Shown: in pieces, positions 1 to 8,666 of the stretch
Layout: each line of letters begins with the position of its first letter
Position numbering within the stretch: the first letter of the stretch is position 1
Assembly (NCBI GenBank): GCA_900316255.1
Contig: ONCI01000004.1
Location: 1-44,689 of the forward strand
DNA length: 44,689 nt
Source: an uncultured Eubacteriales bacterium
GTDB taxonomy: Bacteria > Bacillota > Clostridia > Oscillospirales > Oscillospiraceae
Direction: 5' to 3'
The notes under the pieces: model-generated
Seen by the model: only the letters and a program-made list of their open reading frames with translations
What the model was told of the DNA's origin: nothing
Databases searched by the model: none
Translations under genes and position numbers: made by a program

Positions 1-1
1 G

Positions 2-226
2 ACGGGGGAAGCGAAGCTCTATAAGGCCCTGGACAAGCTGGAGGCGCTGATCCAGCACAATGAATCGCCTTTGGATACCTGGTCGGAGAATGAATTTGAT
101 TTGAACAAGCGCTATGCCTTTGATGCAGTGGCCTTCTCGGACTGGCTGACAGCTTTGCGTAACGAGATCCTTTTCGATACGCTGGAGAAGATCCAAAAGG
201 AAGGCGGCGGCGCACAGACGAAGTAA
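2..226 (+). CDS. HD-domain hydrolase, YfbR/HD_3-like (3' end only)
   Basis: Only the last 74 codons are in the window; the gene begins before base 1. The tail reads through KALDKLEALIQHNE, then W-S-E-N-E and RYAFDAVAFSDWLTALR, ending in GGGAQTK and a TAA. This resembles the C-terminal helices of HD_3-family proteins (YfbR-like 5'-deoxynucleotidases and relatives), where the HD metal-binding motif lies further upstream and cannot be checked here. The next gene starts 21 bases later with its own ribosome site, so the two are probably co-transcribed. The family call rests on the C-terminal pattern only. Confidence 0.6.
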   Translation, partial: TGEAKLYKALDKLEALIQHNESPLDTWSENEFDLNKRYAFDAVAFSDWLTALRNEILFDTLEKIQKEGGGAQTK

Positions 227-247
227 GAGAGAAAGGGGGATTGCGGT

Positions 248-1321
248 ATGGCGGCAAGGACCGGGAAATCCCGAGCGCTTCATCCCGGGATGCGGGTCGC
301 AATGGCTTTGGGAATGCTGGCTCTTGCGGTACTGCTTCTGTATCCGGGAAAGAAAACGCAGACACAGGATGCTCCTGTGCCTGCCGTGACGGCAGAAGCA
401 CTTCCCATCGAACCTAGCTCTGCTCCTGCAGAGAAGGACCAAGCTGCAAGCCCTGACCTGACTCCTGCAGTCATCACGGAAACGCCTGTGATGGTATCGT
501 CAAAGCCTGCAAGCGAATCGGATGATCCGACTGCGGCCCCGGCAGAGCTGCCGGCACACCAGGAGACGTTTCGCCCCATTGTGTATGATCAGCGGAGTTA
601 TCAGCTGGTGACCGATATGGTCTATGCTTACCGGATGCAGGTGGAAGATCGGGACAGGATCATCGCGGCGGATGTTTCGGCGCTTAAGGAGCATGACGCC
701 CCGCTGGGCGAAGCCTGGGGCGGGATCATGGAATACTGGGACTATGCCGATACCAGGCTGGCACTGAACTATGACAGACTGCCGGAGGACCTTCCGAAGG
801 ATGACAGCCTCTGCATCGTAGTGCTGGGCTTTCAGCTTCTGCCGGACGGCGGCATGTCACAGGAAATGCTGGGCCGCTGCGAGCTGGCGCTGGCCGCCGC
901 AAAGCAGTATCCCAATGCATTCCTGGCCGTGACCGGCGGCGGAACGGCAGTCGGCAACGCCGCGGTCACCGAGGCAGGTGTGATGGCCCGGTGGTTCCGG
1001 GAGCAGGGCATCGACGAGAGCCGGATCATCCTGGAGGACCGCTCCTCCACAACCGAGGAAAACGCGAAATTCACATTGAAGATCCTGACGGAGCAATATC
1101 CGCAGATCAGAAGCATCGCCATCATTACAAGCGATTATCACGTTCCGTTGGGATGCACCTTGTTTACGGAAGCGGCGCTGCTTTACGGCTGTGAACACGG
1201 ACGAGTGCCCTGGACGGTGGACGCCCATGTGGCCCTGACAGGCTATGGCCTTACGGAATACACCAACCCCGCGGAGCAGGCCCTTTATATCTGGGCACTG
1301 GCGGATCCCCGGCAGAATTGA
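248..1321 (+). CDS. YdcF-family (DUF218) membrane-anchored protein
   Basis: This is a 357-residue protein with a basic N-terminus, one membrane segment at about residues 16-33, and then a long Ala/Pro/Ser/Thr-rich linker to about residue 105. This suggests a domain held outside the membrane. The C-terminal half has the DUF218/YdcF fold pattern: VVLGFQLLPDGG near 191-202, TGGG at 229-232, the EDRSSTTEEN stretch at 263-272, and SDYH at 295-298. In SanA/YdcF relatives these residues line a nucleotide-like pocket, and the family is linked to envelope integrity, but the reaction is not established. AAAGGGGG precedes the ATG. The arsC-like gene follows after 19 bases. Confidence 0.8.
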   Translation: MAARTGKSRALHPGMRVAMALGMLALAVLLLYPGKKTQTQDAPVPAVTAEALPIEPSSAPAEKDQAASPDLTPAVITETPVMVSSKPASESDDPTAAPAELPAHQETFRPIVYDQRSYQLVTDMVYAYRMQVEDRDRIIAADVSALKEHDAPLGEAWGGIMEYWDYADTRLALNYDRLPEDLPKDDSLCIVVLGFQLLPDGGMSQEMLGRCELALAAAKQYPNAFLAVTGGGTAVGNAAVTEAGVMARWFREQGIDESRIILEDRSSTTEENAKFTLKILTEQYPQIRSIAIITSDYHVPLGCTLFTEAALLYGCEHGRVPWTVDAHVALTGYGLTEYTNPAEQALYIWALADPRQN

Positions 1322-1340
1322 AGGAAGGAGAGAGGAAAAA

Positions 1341-1694
1341 ATGGTATTTCTCTGTTATCCCAAGTGCAGCACCTGCAAGAAAGCCCAGGCCTGGCTGAAT
1401 CAACGAGGGATCCCCTATGAGCTTCGGCTGATCCGGGAGGAGAATCCCAGCGCGGAGGAGCTGAAGGAATGGCAGATCCGCAGCGGACTGCCCCTGAAGC
1501 GCTTTTTCAACACCAGCGGATTGCAGTATAAGACGCTTAATCTGAAGGAGAAGCTGCCGCAGATGAGCGAGGAAGAACAGCTTGCGCTTCTGGCAAGCGA
1601 CGGGATGCTGGTGAAACGCCCGCTGCTGGTTTCGGAGGACTTTGTTCTGACAGGCTTCCGGGAAGCGGAATACGAGGAAAGATTTGATAAATGA
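1341..1694 (+). CDS. ArsC/Spx/MgsR-family thioredoxin-fold protein
   Basis: This 117-residue protein opens with MVFLCYPKCSTCKKA, a CXXC motif at residues 9-12 in the place used by the Spx/ArsC/YffB family. Mid-protein FFNTSG and the later KRPLL match conserved family positions. Such proteins are thioredoxin-fold reductases or regulators; this length and CSTC motif fit the Spx/MgsR-like or YffB-like branch, and arsenic reduction cannot be assumed. The start at 1341 was chosen because GGAAGGAGAG lies just upstream; the reading frame is open further 5' but that part is anti-conserved shadow of the previous gene. The stop overlaps the next start (ATGA). Confidence 0.85.
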   Translation: MVFLCYPKCSTCKKAQAWLNQRGIPYELRLIREENPSAEELKEWQIRSGLPLKRFFNTSGLQYKTLNLKEKLPQMSEEEQLALLASDGMLVKRPLLVSEDFVLTGFREAEYEERFDK

Positions 1695-2680
1695 GGATCG
1701 AGCGTTTTTACCATCGCGGAACGCCCGAACTGCTGCAAAAGCTCTGCGAGACGCCTCAGATGCAGCGCCTGCGGCAGGTGGGGATGAACTGCGGCTGCGA
1801 ATATACGGCCTTTCGTCGTTTCCGAAAGCTGCGGAACTATTCCCGCTTTGATCACAGCCTTGGCACGGCCAGGATCGTCTGGCATTTTACGGCAGATCCC
1901 GTTCAGAGCACCGCGGCACTGTTTCACGATATAGCCACGCCTACTTTTGCACATTCAGTGGATTTCCTGCGGGGAGATCACCTGAAGCAGGAAGCGACGG
2001 AGGCGGCCACGAAACGGGTCATTCGAGACGCGGATGAGATCGCAGTGATTTTAAAGGCATACGGGATTCCTGTCGAAGCTGTACTGGATTATCACCGCTA
2101 TCCCATTGCGGATAACGACGCGCCAAGACTCTCGGCAGATCGGCTGGAATACACTTTTGGGAACCTGGAAAACTACCGCCTCAGACCTATCACCGCCTTG
2201 AAGCTCTATTATCATGCGCTCTGCGTGGCGCAGAATGAGAGCGGGGAAGAGGAACTGGCTTTTTCCGATGCGGCCTCCGCCATCGATTTCGGCTTCGACG
2301 CCCTGCGCTGCTCTCGCATCTATGTGGCAGACGAGGACCGTTATGCCATGCAGATGCTTGCGGAGCTGCTGGACCGGGCGCTGCGGCGGAAGATCCTGTC
2401 GGAAGAGGATCTGATGGGGACGGAAGCGGCTCTGATCGAAAAGCTGCAAAAGGACCCGGAAGCTGCGGCGGAATGGAGCAGCTTCCGGGCCATGAAGCGC
2501 ATGATCTGCGAAGAAGAACTGGCCCCGGCAGAGCTGCGCCGGGTGGTCCCTGCGAAAAAGCGCTGCATTGATCCCTTTGTGCGGGACAAGGGCAGGCTCA
2601 GTCAGATCTGTGAGCCGTTTGCCGATGCCCTGCGGGAATTCCGGGAACAGGATCAAAGCCATTGGCTCTGTGCAAAATAG
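1691..2680 (+). CDS. HD-domain phosphohydrolase
   Basis: This 329-residue protein has an HD-superfamily metal site: H55 in FDHSLGTA, the HD pair at 79-80 in ALFHDIATPTFAHS, and a further His at 88. This layout resembles the dNTPase/SAMHD1-like and YwfO-like phosphohydrolases, which act on nucleotides. Substrate cannot be read from sequence. The start codon overlaps the stop of the ArsC/Spx-like gene by four bases, so translation is probably coupled. It is the last gene of this rightward run, and a leftward gene converges 34 bases later. The TAG stop shows that TAG is a normal stop codon here. Confidence 0.8.
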   Translation: MRIERFYHRGTPELLQKLCETPQMQRLRQVGMNCGCEYTAFRRFRKLRNYSRFDHSLGTARIVWHFTADPVQSTAALFHDIATPTFAHSVDFLRGDHLKQEATEAATKRVIRDADEIAVILKAYGIPVEAVLDYHRYPIADNDAPRLSADRLEYTFGNLENYRLRPITALKLYYHALCVAQNESGEEELAFSDAASAIDFGFDALRCSRIYVADEDRYAMQMLAELLDRALRRKILSEEDLMGTEAALIEKLQKDPEAAAEWSSFRAMKRMICEEELAPAELRRVVPAKKRCIDPFVRDKGRLSQICEPFADALREFREQDQSHWLCAK

Positions 2681-2714
2681 AATTCAAATAAGGGCCGCTT
2701 TCTTCGCATTTTGA

Positions 2715-3254
2715 TCACATGTAGATGCCGGCGTCGTTTTGAAGCAGACGCAGAAGGCGCTCCGGCTGGGAGACGCCGTGGAGCATGTGCCATTCTCTCA
2801 GGTTGGGAGAAAGGGAGCGCCTGAACAGCATGGAAGAAGGCGTGGAAAAATGGATGGTACCGGTCCCGTCCCGATAGTGCGTGACGGACAGGGGAGGACA
2901 TTCGTACTTTTGGAGGGCTTCAACGTGATTCCCGTGTCGGATCAGCGTCTTCCTGTCAGTAATGGCATAGAGCGTATGTCTCAGCACATAGGCTTTCCAG
3001 AGAAAGCGGCCGACGGTAAGATACAATCCGATCATAACGAAGAAGGCGCCAAACAAAGGGAAAAACCAGGGAGTTCCCATGCGGAACACGGTTATTTCCC
3101 AGAACACGGCAAATCCAAACCACAGAAGGCTGAATGGAATGAGAAAAACATCCTGAGCTGCGAGAAGATGGAGTGTTTCCGGCTTTCCCAGCCAAAGGAT
3201 CTGCTCCCCAGGCTCCAGATAGGGTCGGATCCATAGCGTATTGTCCTGATCCAT
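2715..3254 (-). CDS. Membrane protein with a PH-like (bPH_2-type) domain
   Basis: This 179-residue protein has a short cytoplasmic N-terminus containing EPGEQILWLGKP, two membrane helices (about residues 34-52 and 59-81), and a C-terminal part beginning YVLRHTLYAITDRKTLI. That 'xxYAITDxR' turn is typical of bacterial PH-like (bPH_2/DUF304) membrane proteins. Function is unknown; the domain is thought to be a scaffold. The start at 3254 has AGAGGTG six bases upstream and a good promoter (3283-3311). It is a single-gene leftward unit convergent with the HD gene. Confidence 0.65.
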   Translation of the reverse strand: MDQDNTLWIRPYLEPGEQILWLGKPETLHLLAAQDVFLIPFSLLWFGFAVFWEITVFRMGTPWFFPLFGAFFVMIGLYLTVGRFLWKAYVLRHTLYAITDRKTLIRHGNHVEALQKYECPPLSVTHYRDGTGTIHFSTPSSMLFRRSLSPNLREWHMLHGVSQPERLLRLLQNDAGIYM

Positions 3255-3282
3255 GATATCACCTCTCTATAGTCATGATGAT

Positions 3283-3311
3283 ATTCTATCATGCATCTTT
3301 TTTTCCTTCAA
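3283..3311 (-). promoter_or_regulatory. Sigma-A-type promoter for the leftward PH-like membrane gene
   Basis: On the minus strand TTGAAG (3306-3311) and TAGAAT (3283-3288) are separated by 17 bases. The predicted start of transcription would lie about 20 bases before the gene's ribosome site. Sequence match only. Confidence 0.6.
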
Positions 3312-3349
3312 GGGGGCACGTGCATTTCAGAAATCCCCGCAAAGCCCTC

Positions 3350-3378
3350 TTGACAGCATGAAAAAGTCTTTGTATAAT
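3350..3378 (+). promoter_or_regulatory. Consensus sigma-A promoter of the tyrS T-box operon
   Basis: A perfect TTGACA (3350-3355) and a perfect TATAAT (3373-3378) are separated by 17 bases, giving a start near 3385 at the 5' edge of the T-box leader. Such a strong promoter suits a unit whose output is set by attenuation. Confidence 0.85.
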
Positions 3379-3384
3379 GCACGG

Positions 3385-3650
3385 GTAAACGCGAAGAAGA
3401 ACAGAAGTAGCGCGCTTTTTCCTGTCCAGAGAGCCCCCGGTCGGTGGAAGGGGGAGAGGGGAGCGGGTGAAGTACCGTTCGGAGCGGCGGGGCTGAAGCC
3501 TTTTTCAGGTGCGTAGGCTGTGACGGGTGCGCCCGATATCGCGCGTGGAGTCATGAACTCCCTGAGGCCTTTTCCGCGAGGAAAGGGCGCAGCAGAGGTG
3601 GTACCGTATTTTATGCCCTCTGTCCGAAAGGACAGGGGGCTTATCTTTTG
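3385..3650 (+). promoter_or_regulatory. T-box leader, tyrosine-specific
   Basis: The T-box core AGGTGGTACCG is at 3596-3606. Downstream is an intrinsic terminator, GCCCTCTGTCC/GGACAGGGGGC (3615-3640) with a T-rich tail. The alternative antiterminator pairs CAGAGG just before the core with CCTCTG of the terminator's left arm. In Stem I, CGCUUUUU pairs with GGGGAGCG, below which an internal loop has AGTA on the 5' side and GAA on the 3' side. TAC at 3473-3475 lies in this loop and fits a tyrosine specifier, in agreement with tyrS in the operon. Uncharged tRNA-Tyr would allow read-through. The specifier assignment is by hand folding. Confidence 0.85.
3615..3649 (+). terminator. Attenuator terminator of the Tyr T-box
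   Basis: An 11-base-pair stem with a GAAA loop is followed by TTATCTTTT. Its left arm overlaps the sequence needed for the antiterminator, so it is the regulated terminator rather than an operon end. Confidence 0.85.
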
Positions 3651-3665
3651 TAAGGAGGTTTCAGT

Positions 3666-4058
3666 ATGAGCGTTCAGGAGGAATCCCTTCGCCTGCACAG
3701 CTGTGGTTACAACTGCGCCCAGAGTGTGCTTGCGGCGCTCGGCAGCTATACCGGACTGGACGAGAAGACCGCGCTTGCCGTTTCCGGCGGCTTTGGCGGC
3801 GGCGTCCGCTGCGGCGAGATCTGCGGCGCGGCTTCCGGCGCGGTGATGGCCCTGGGTCTGGCCTTTCCCTATGCGGACGGAGAGAATGCCGAGGCAAAGG
3901 CGAAGATCGCCAGGCTCACCGTGGCCATGAACCGGGATTTTATCAAGCAATTCGGCTGCATCCGCTGCCAGGACCTCAAGCGAAACGGCGTCTCCTGTGA
4001 CGAACTGATCGCCTGGGCGGCGCAGCATGCCGAAGAGATCATCAAAGAGAATCTGTAA
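3666..4058 (+). CDS. C_GCAxxG_C_C-family probable redox protein
   Basis: This 130-residue protein has the family signature: C13 and C17 in HSCGYNCAQSVL, C49 and C53 in RCGEICGAASGAV (the GCAxxG-type core), then C98, C101 and C111. This family is annotated as probable redox-active or metal/thiol-binding, with no confirmed reaction. AAGGAGG lies eight bases before the ATG. It is the first gene after the Tyr T-box and is followed 18 bases later by tyrS, so its expression should be controlled by tyrosyl-tRNA charging. No signal peptide is seen, so it is probably cytoplasmic. Confidence 0.85.
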   Translation: MSVQEESLRLHSCGYNCAQSVLAALGSYTGLDEKTALAVSGGFGGGVRCGEICGAASGAVMALGLAFPYADGENAEAKAKIARLTVAMNRDFIKQFGCIRCQDLKRNGVSCDELIAWAAQHAEEIIKENL

Positions 4059-4076
4059 AAGGAGATAGATGCAATT

Positions 4077-5300
4077 ATGGGTATTTATGAAGAACTGGTT
4101 GCACGCGGCCTGATCGCCCAGGTGACCAACGAGGAAGAGATCCGCGAGATGGTGAACGCAGGCAAGGCTGTTTTCTACATTGGCTTTGACTGCACCGCCG
4201 ACAGCCTGACCGCCGGCCACTTCATGGCGCTGACCCTGATGAAGCGGCTGCAGCAGGCGGGCAACAAGCCCATCGCCCTTATCGGCGGCGGCACCACCAT
4301 GATCGGCGACCCCTCCGGCCGGACCGACATGCGCAAGATGCTGACCCGGGAGGATATCGACCACAATGCCGAGTGCTTCCGCAAGCAGATGGAAAAGTTC
4401 ATTGAGTTTGGGCCCGACAAGGCCCTCATGGTGAACAACGCCGACTGGCTGCTGAATCTGAATTACGTGGAGCTGCTGCGGGAGGTGGGCGCCTGCTTCT
4501 CCGTGAACAACATGCTGCGGGCCGAGTGCTACAAGCAGCGCATGGAGCGGGGTCTGAGCTTCTTTGAGTTCAACTACATGATCATGCAGAGCTACGACTT
4601 CTACTACCTGTTCCAGCATTACAACTGCAACATGCAGTTCGGCGGGGACGACCAGTGGAGCAATATGCTGGGCGGCACGGAGCTGATCCGCAAGAAGCTG
4701 GGCAAGGACGCACACGCCATGACCATCACCCTGCTCACCGATTCCCACGGCATGAAGATGGGCAAGACCGCCGGCAACGCCGTGTGGCTGGATCCCAACA
4801 AGACCAGCCCCTACGACTTCTACCAGTACTGGCGGAACGTGGAGGACGCCGACGTTCTCAAGTGCATCCGCATGCTGACCTTCCTGCCCCTGGAGCAGAT
4901 CGATGAGATGGCCAAGTGGGAAGGCAGCCAGCTGAACCGGGCCAAGGAGATCCTGGCCTTTGAGCTGACCTCCATGGTCCACGGCGAAGAGGAGGCCAAA
5001 AAGGCGGAAGCCTCTGCCAAAGCGCTGTTTGCCGGCTCCGGTGTCAGCGAGAACATGCCCACTACTGAGTTAACGGAAGCGGATCTTGCCGACGGCGCCA
5101 TCGACCTGATGAGCCTGCTGGTGAAGACGGGCCTCTGCACCACCAAGTCCGACGCCCGCCGCAACATTCAGCAGGGCGGCGTCACGGTGGACGATGGGAA
5201 GGTCACCGATATCGGCAAGAGCTTCAGCGCCGAGGAACTGAAAAACGGAGTCATTCTCAAGCGCGGCAAGAAAAACTTCAATAAGGTCATCCTGAAATGA
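4077..5300 (+). CDS. tyrS: Tyrosyl-tRNA synthetase
   Basis: This 407-residue class I synthetase attaches tyrosine to tRNA-Tyr. YIGFDCTADSLTAGHF near 34-49 contains the HIGH-equivalent (AGHF), GGDDQWSN at 189-196 is the tyrosine-site region, and KMGKT at 227-231 replaces KMSKS. The C-terminal 60 residues (SDARRNIQQGGVTV onward) form an S4 RNA-binding domain. Length is normal. It lies under the Tyr T-box and is followed by a strong hairpin terminator. The codon use is heavily GC-biased, as expected for a highly expressed housekeeping gene. Confidence 0.97.
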   Translation: MGIYEELVARGLIAQVTNEEEIREMVNAGKAVFYIGFDCTADSLTAGHFMALTLMKRLQQAGNKPIALIGGGTTMIGDPSGRTDMRKMLTREDIDHNAECFRKQMEKFIEFGPDKALMVNNADWLLNLNYVELLREVGACFSVNNMLRAECYKQRMERGLSFFEFNYMIMQSYDFYYLFQHYNCNMQFGGDDQWSNMLGGTELIRKKLGKDAHAMTITLLTDSHGMKMGKTAGNAVWLDPNKTSPYDFYQYWRNVEDADVLKCIRMLTFLPLEQIDEMAKWEGSQLNRAKEILAFELTSMVHGEEEAKKAEASAKALFAGSGVSENMPTTELTEADLADGAIDLMSLLVKTGLCTTKSDARRNIQQGGVTVDDGKVTDIGKSFSAEELKNGVILKRGKKNFNKVILK

Positions 5301-5305
5301 AAAGG

Positions 5306-5336
5306 ATCCCCCGGAGTAAAGCTCCGGGGGATTTTC
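5306..5336. terminator. Bidirectional terminator between tyrS and thiT
   Basis: ATCCCCCGGAG (5306-5316) pairs perfectly with CTCCGGGGGAT (5322-5332) around a five-base loop. It has a short T-tail on the plus strand, and CCTTTTCATTTC on the minus strand serves the converging thiT. Confidence 0.85.
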
Positions 5337-5355
5337 AATATACGGAAAAAGAATA

Positions 5356-5919
5356 TCAGGTTTTCTTCAGATCTGCGCCGGTGAGGTACTTGCGCATGGG
5401 GACCCACAGAAGGGCGAAGACCAGCAGGCAGATGAGGATGTTCGGCAGCATGTAGGCAAGATTGTACAGAAGTGAGTAGAACCAGGGGCTATGCATGGTC
5501 ATGCCGAAGAAGCTTTCCGGCATGTATTCGCCCCACACGGTGGCGCCCACTACATAGTGCACCAGAAAGCGGCAGAGACCTCCGATGACGGTGCCGATGA
5601 AAATGCCGCCCTTCTTGCCATGGGCAAGACCGGCGAAGCCAAGCGCACCGTAGGCCAGCAGATAGTCCCCGATGATGGACTGCCAGCCAAGGGCAATGCC
5701 GCCGTCAAACATGAACTGCATGATGCCGTAGACAAAGCCGGCGAGCAGCCCGGGGCCCAGGCCCCAGCGGACCGCATAAAGAATGATGGGCACCATGGCC
5801 AGCGTGATGCTGCCGCCCCAGGGCATTCTCCACAGCTTCAGGTAGCTCAGTACCTGAGCGGCTGCGATCAGGATCGCGCCTTCTGTCAAAGCGCGAAGGG
5901 TGAGTTTGGATTTCTTCAT
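5356..5919 (-). CDS. thiT: ECF thiamine transporter substrate-binding subunit ThiT
   Basis: This 187-residue, strongly hydrophobic protein has about six membrane segments. It matches the ThiT family: a short basic N-terminus, then ALTEGAILIAAAQVLSYLK, the loop WGGSITLAMVPIILYA, and a C-terminal RFLVHYVVGATVWGEY stretch. ThiT binds thiamine and works with the shared EcfA/A'/T energizing module, which is not in this window. The start at 5919 is preceded by AAGGAGG. The TPP riboswitch immediately upstream independently supports thiamine as the substrate. Confidence 0.93.
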   Translation of the reverse strand: MKKSKLTLRALTEGAILIAAAQVLSYLKLWRMPWGGSITLAMVPIILYAVRWGLGPGLLAGFVYGIMQFMFDGGIALGWQSIIGDYLLAYGALGFAGLAHGKKGGIFIGTVIGGLCRFLVHYVVGATVWGEYMPESFFGMTMHSPWFYSLLYNLAYMLPNILICLLVFALLWVPMRKYLTGADLKKT

Positions 5920-5956
5920 TTTGTTTCCTCCTTGTTTTCTTTGGGAAGCAGGGAAA

Positions 5957-5990
5957 CAAAAAGACAGGTTCCGCAAAAAGAACCTGTCGA
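5957..5990 (-). terminator. Riboswitch-controlled terminator before thiT
   Basis: On the minus strand GACAGGTT and AACCTGTC (5963-5970 and 5981-5988) form an eight-pair stem followed by a T tract. Located between the TPP aptamer and the thiT ribosome site, it is the likely expression platform: TPP binding would favour termination. Confidence 0.8.
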
Positions 5991-5992
5991 CG

Positions 5993-6084
5993 CTTCTCCG
6001 TTTCCTACGCCGGCATTACCCGGATCAGGTTCCATGGTTTCAGAGCTCCATTACTCTGTCTCAGCCGGGAGTACCCAGCGCCCA
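5993..6084 (-). promoter_or_regulatory. TPP riboswitch (THI element)
   Basis: Read on the minus strand, this contains the conserved THI-box blocks: GGGTACTCCCGGCTGAGA near the 5' end, and ACCTGATCCGGGTAATGCC with GCGTAGGAA near the 3' end. These are the pyrimidine- and pyrophosphate-sensing helices of the TPP aptamer. It precedes a terminator hairpin and thiT, so thiamine uptake would be shut off when TPP is plentiful. Confidence 0.95.
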
Positions 6085-6099
6085 TCTGATTGCTCTGCT

Positions 6100-6128
6100 A
6101 TTGTAGTCCTTTTCAGCAGGAACGTCAA
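6100..6128 (-). promoter_or_regulatory. Sigma-A promoter for the TPP riboswitch/thiT unit
   Basis: Minus-strand TTGACG (6123-6128) and TACAAT (6100-6105) have a 17-base spacer, placing the start a few bases before the aptamer. Confidence 0.75.
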
Positions 6129-6178
6129 GCCTTTTTGTTTGTATAAAAGCTTTGCTTTTTTCCGGAGAATATGGTAAC

Positions 6179-6276
6179 ATGAACTGCTATCATGTAAAAA
6201 AGGATGAACCTGTATGCTCACGCCGCCATAAAGTCATTTTTCGACCAAGTGAGAACGTACAGAAAGGATTTGAAAA

Positions 6277-6280
<4 letters not shown>
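6179..6280 (+). CDS. Possible 33-codon upstream ORF of prfC
   Basis: A short reading frame starts at ATG 6179 and its TGA (6278-6280) overlaps the prfC ATG (6277-6279). The predicted peptide begins MNCYHVKKDEPVCSRR and resembles nothing I recognise. No good ribosome site is seen at usual spacing: GGAG lies about 11 bases upstream. It may be chance; the ATGA junction is the only argument for translation. Confidence 0.2.
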
Positions 6281-7869
<1,589 letters not shown>

Positions 7870-7884
7870 GAAAGGGGAACACCC

Positions 7885-8490
7885 ATGGCAGAATCCATCA
7901 AGATCGAGATCTACCGCAAAAAGGACGCGGAGGACTTTACCAAATCTCTTGCCGACCCCGAGAGCCGGGCTCAGACTGGCAGCGGCGCCGCCATGACCGC
8001 CGCTGTATCCGCAGCGCTCCTGGAGCGGGCGGCGAAGCTGACCCGGGAAGAGCTTTCAGAAAATGAGCGGGTGGAGTATATCGTGCGCAATGCCGAGATC
8101 CTTCGCACCTACATGGTGAATCTTATCGATGAAGACGTGAAGGCCCGCGGCCCCTATCGCCGCGCTCTGAAGGAGGCTGATCCCCGCAAGATCGAGGCCG
8201 CCACCCAGACCGCCGGCGCGGTCTGCAGCGAGATCGTCTGCATGATGGAGAAGGAGCTGGAGCTGCTGGAGGAACTGGCTGCGCTCTGCCCTTCCGACGC
8301 AAAGCACTTTGCCGCGGAGAGCGCGGACCTGGCTTATGCGGCGATCCGCGCCTGCATGCGCGTCTGCATCTACTGGGGCGATCTCAGCACGGAGGACACC
8401 CGCCGCTACGTGATCCGCCGGGAGAACGAGCTGCAGCTGCAGGAGATTGATCCCCTCTATAAGCGTGTGATCGACAGGCTGGAAGCCTGA
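7885..8490 (+). CDS. Cyclodeaminase/cyclohydrolase-family protein (FTCD_C-like)
   Basis: This 201-residue, all-helical protein is related to the cyclodeaminase half of formiminotransferase-cyclodeaminase and to bacterial methenyl-tetrahydrofolate cyclohydrolase FchA. GSGAAMTAAVSAALLERAAKLT, near residues 32-53, corresponds to the family's usual P-GGGS-A-A-L region, with a slightly altered glycine motif. The long helix pattern PYRRALKE and AYAAIRACMRV also fits. The likely substrate is a one-carbon tetrahydrofolate derivative, but the altered motif leaves activity uncertain. It follows prfC closely and is ended by a large hairpin. Confidence 0.75.
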   Translation: MAESIKIEIYRKKDAEDFTKSLADPESRAQTGSGAAMTAAVSAALLERAAKLTREELSENERVEYIVRNAEILRTYMVNLIDEDVKARGPYRRALKEADPRKIEAATQTAGAVCSEIVCMMEKELELLEELAALCPSDAKHFAAESADLAYAAIRACMRVCIYWGDLSTEDTRRYVIRRENELQLQEIDPLYKRVIDRLEA

Positions 8491-8505
8491 TCTCTTCTTA
8501 CAATG

Positions 8506-8576
8506 AAAAAGCCATCCTAAAGGGGGGTGCAAAACCTGTCGTCTTCTTAATTTGCACCCCTTTTGGATGGCTTTTT
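8506..8576. terminator. Large inverted repeat, bidirectional terminator
   Basis: AAAAAGCCATCC followed by a GGGG-TGCAAA arm (8506-8533) pairs with TTTGCACCCC-TTTTGGATGGCTTTTT (8551-8576). One mismatch and a two-base bulge interrupt a stem of about 26 pairs. The right arm ends in CTTTTT and, by symmetry, the minus strand also ends in T's. It closes the prfC unit. Confidence 0.8.
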
Positions 8577-8603
8577 CTTATGAATTCTTCATAGGCTGTT
8601 AAC

Positions 8604-8632
8604 TTGCCATTTTTTTGCCTGCGGTGTATAAT
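8604..8632 (+). promoter_or_regulatory. Sigma-A promoter for the sirtuin-tmk unit
   Basis: TTGCCA (8604-8609) and TATAAT (8627-8632) have a 17-base spacer. The predicted start near 8639 lies before the ribosome site used at 8651-8658. Confidence 0.75.
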
Positions 8633-8666
8633 ACCTTGAAAAGCTATGGAAAGGATGGGACTCGTT

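Noticed and set aside
3327-4982. A 551-codon minus-strand frame opposite the Tyr T-box and tyrS
   Set aside because: It crosses the strong T-box and its consensus promoter and has no recognisable domains.
8646-8666. Longer sirtuin start at 8646
   Set aside because: It would lie within about seven bases of the predicted transcription start with no ribosome site; AAGGATGGG serves 8667.
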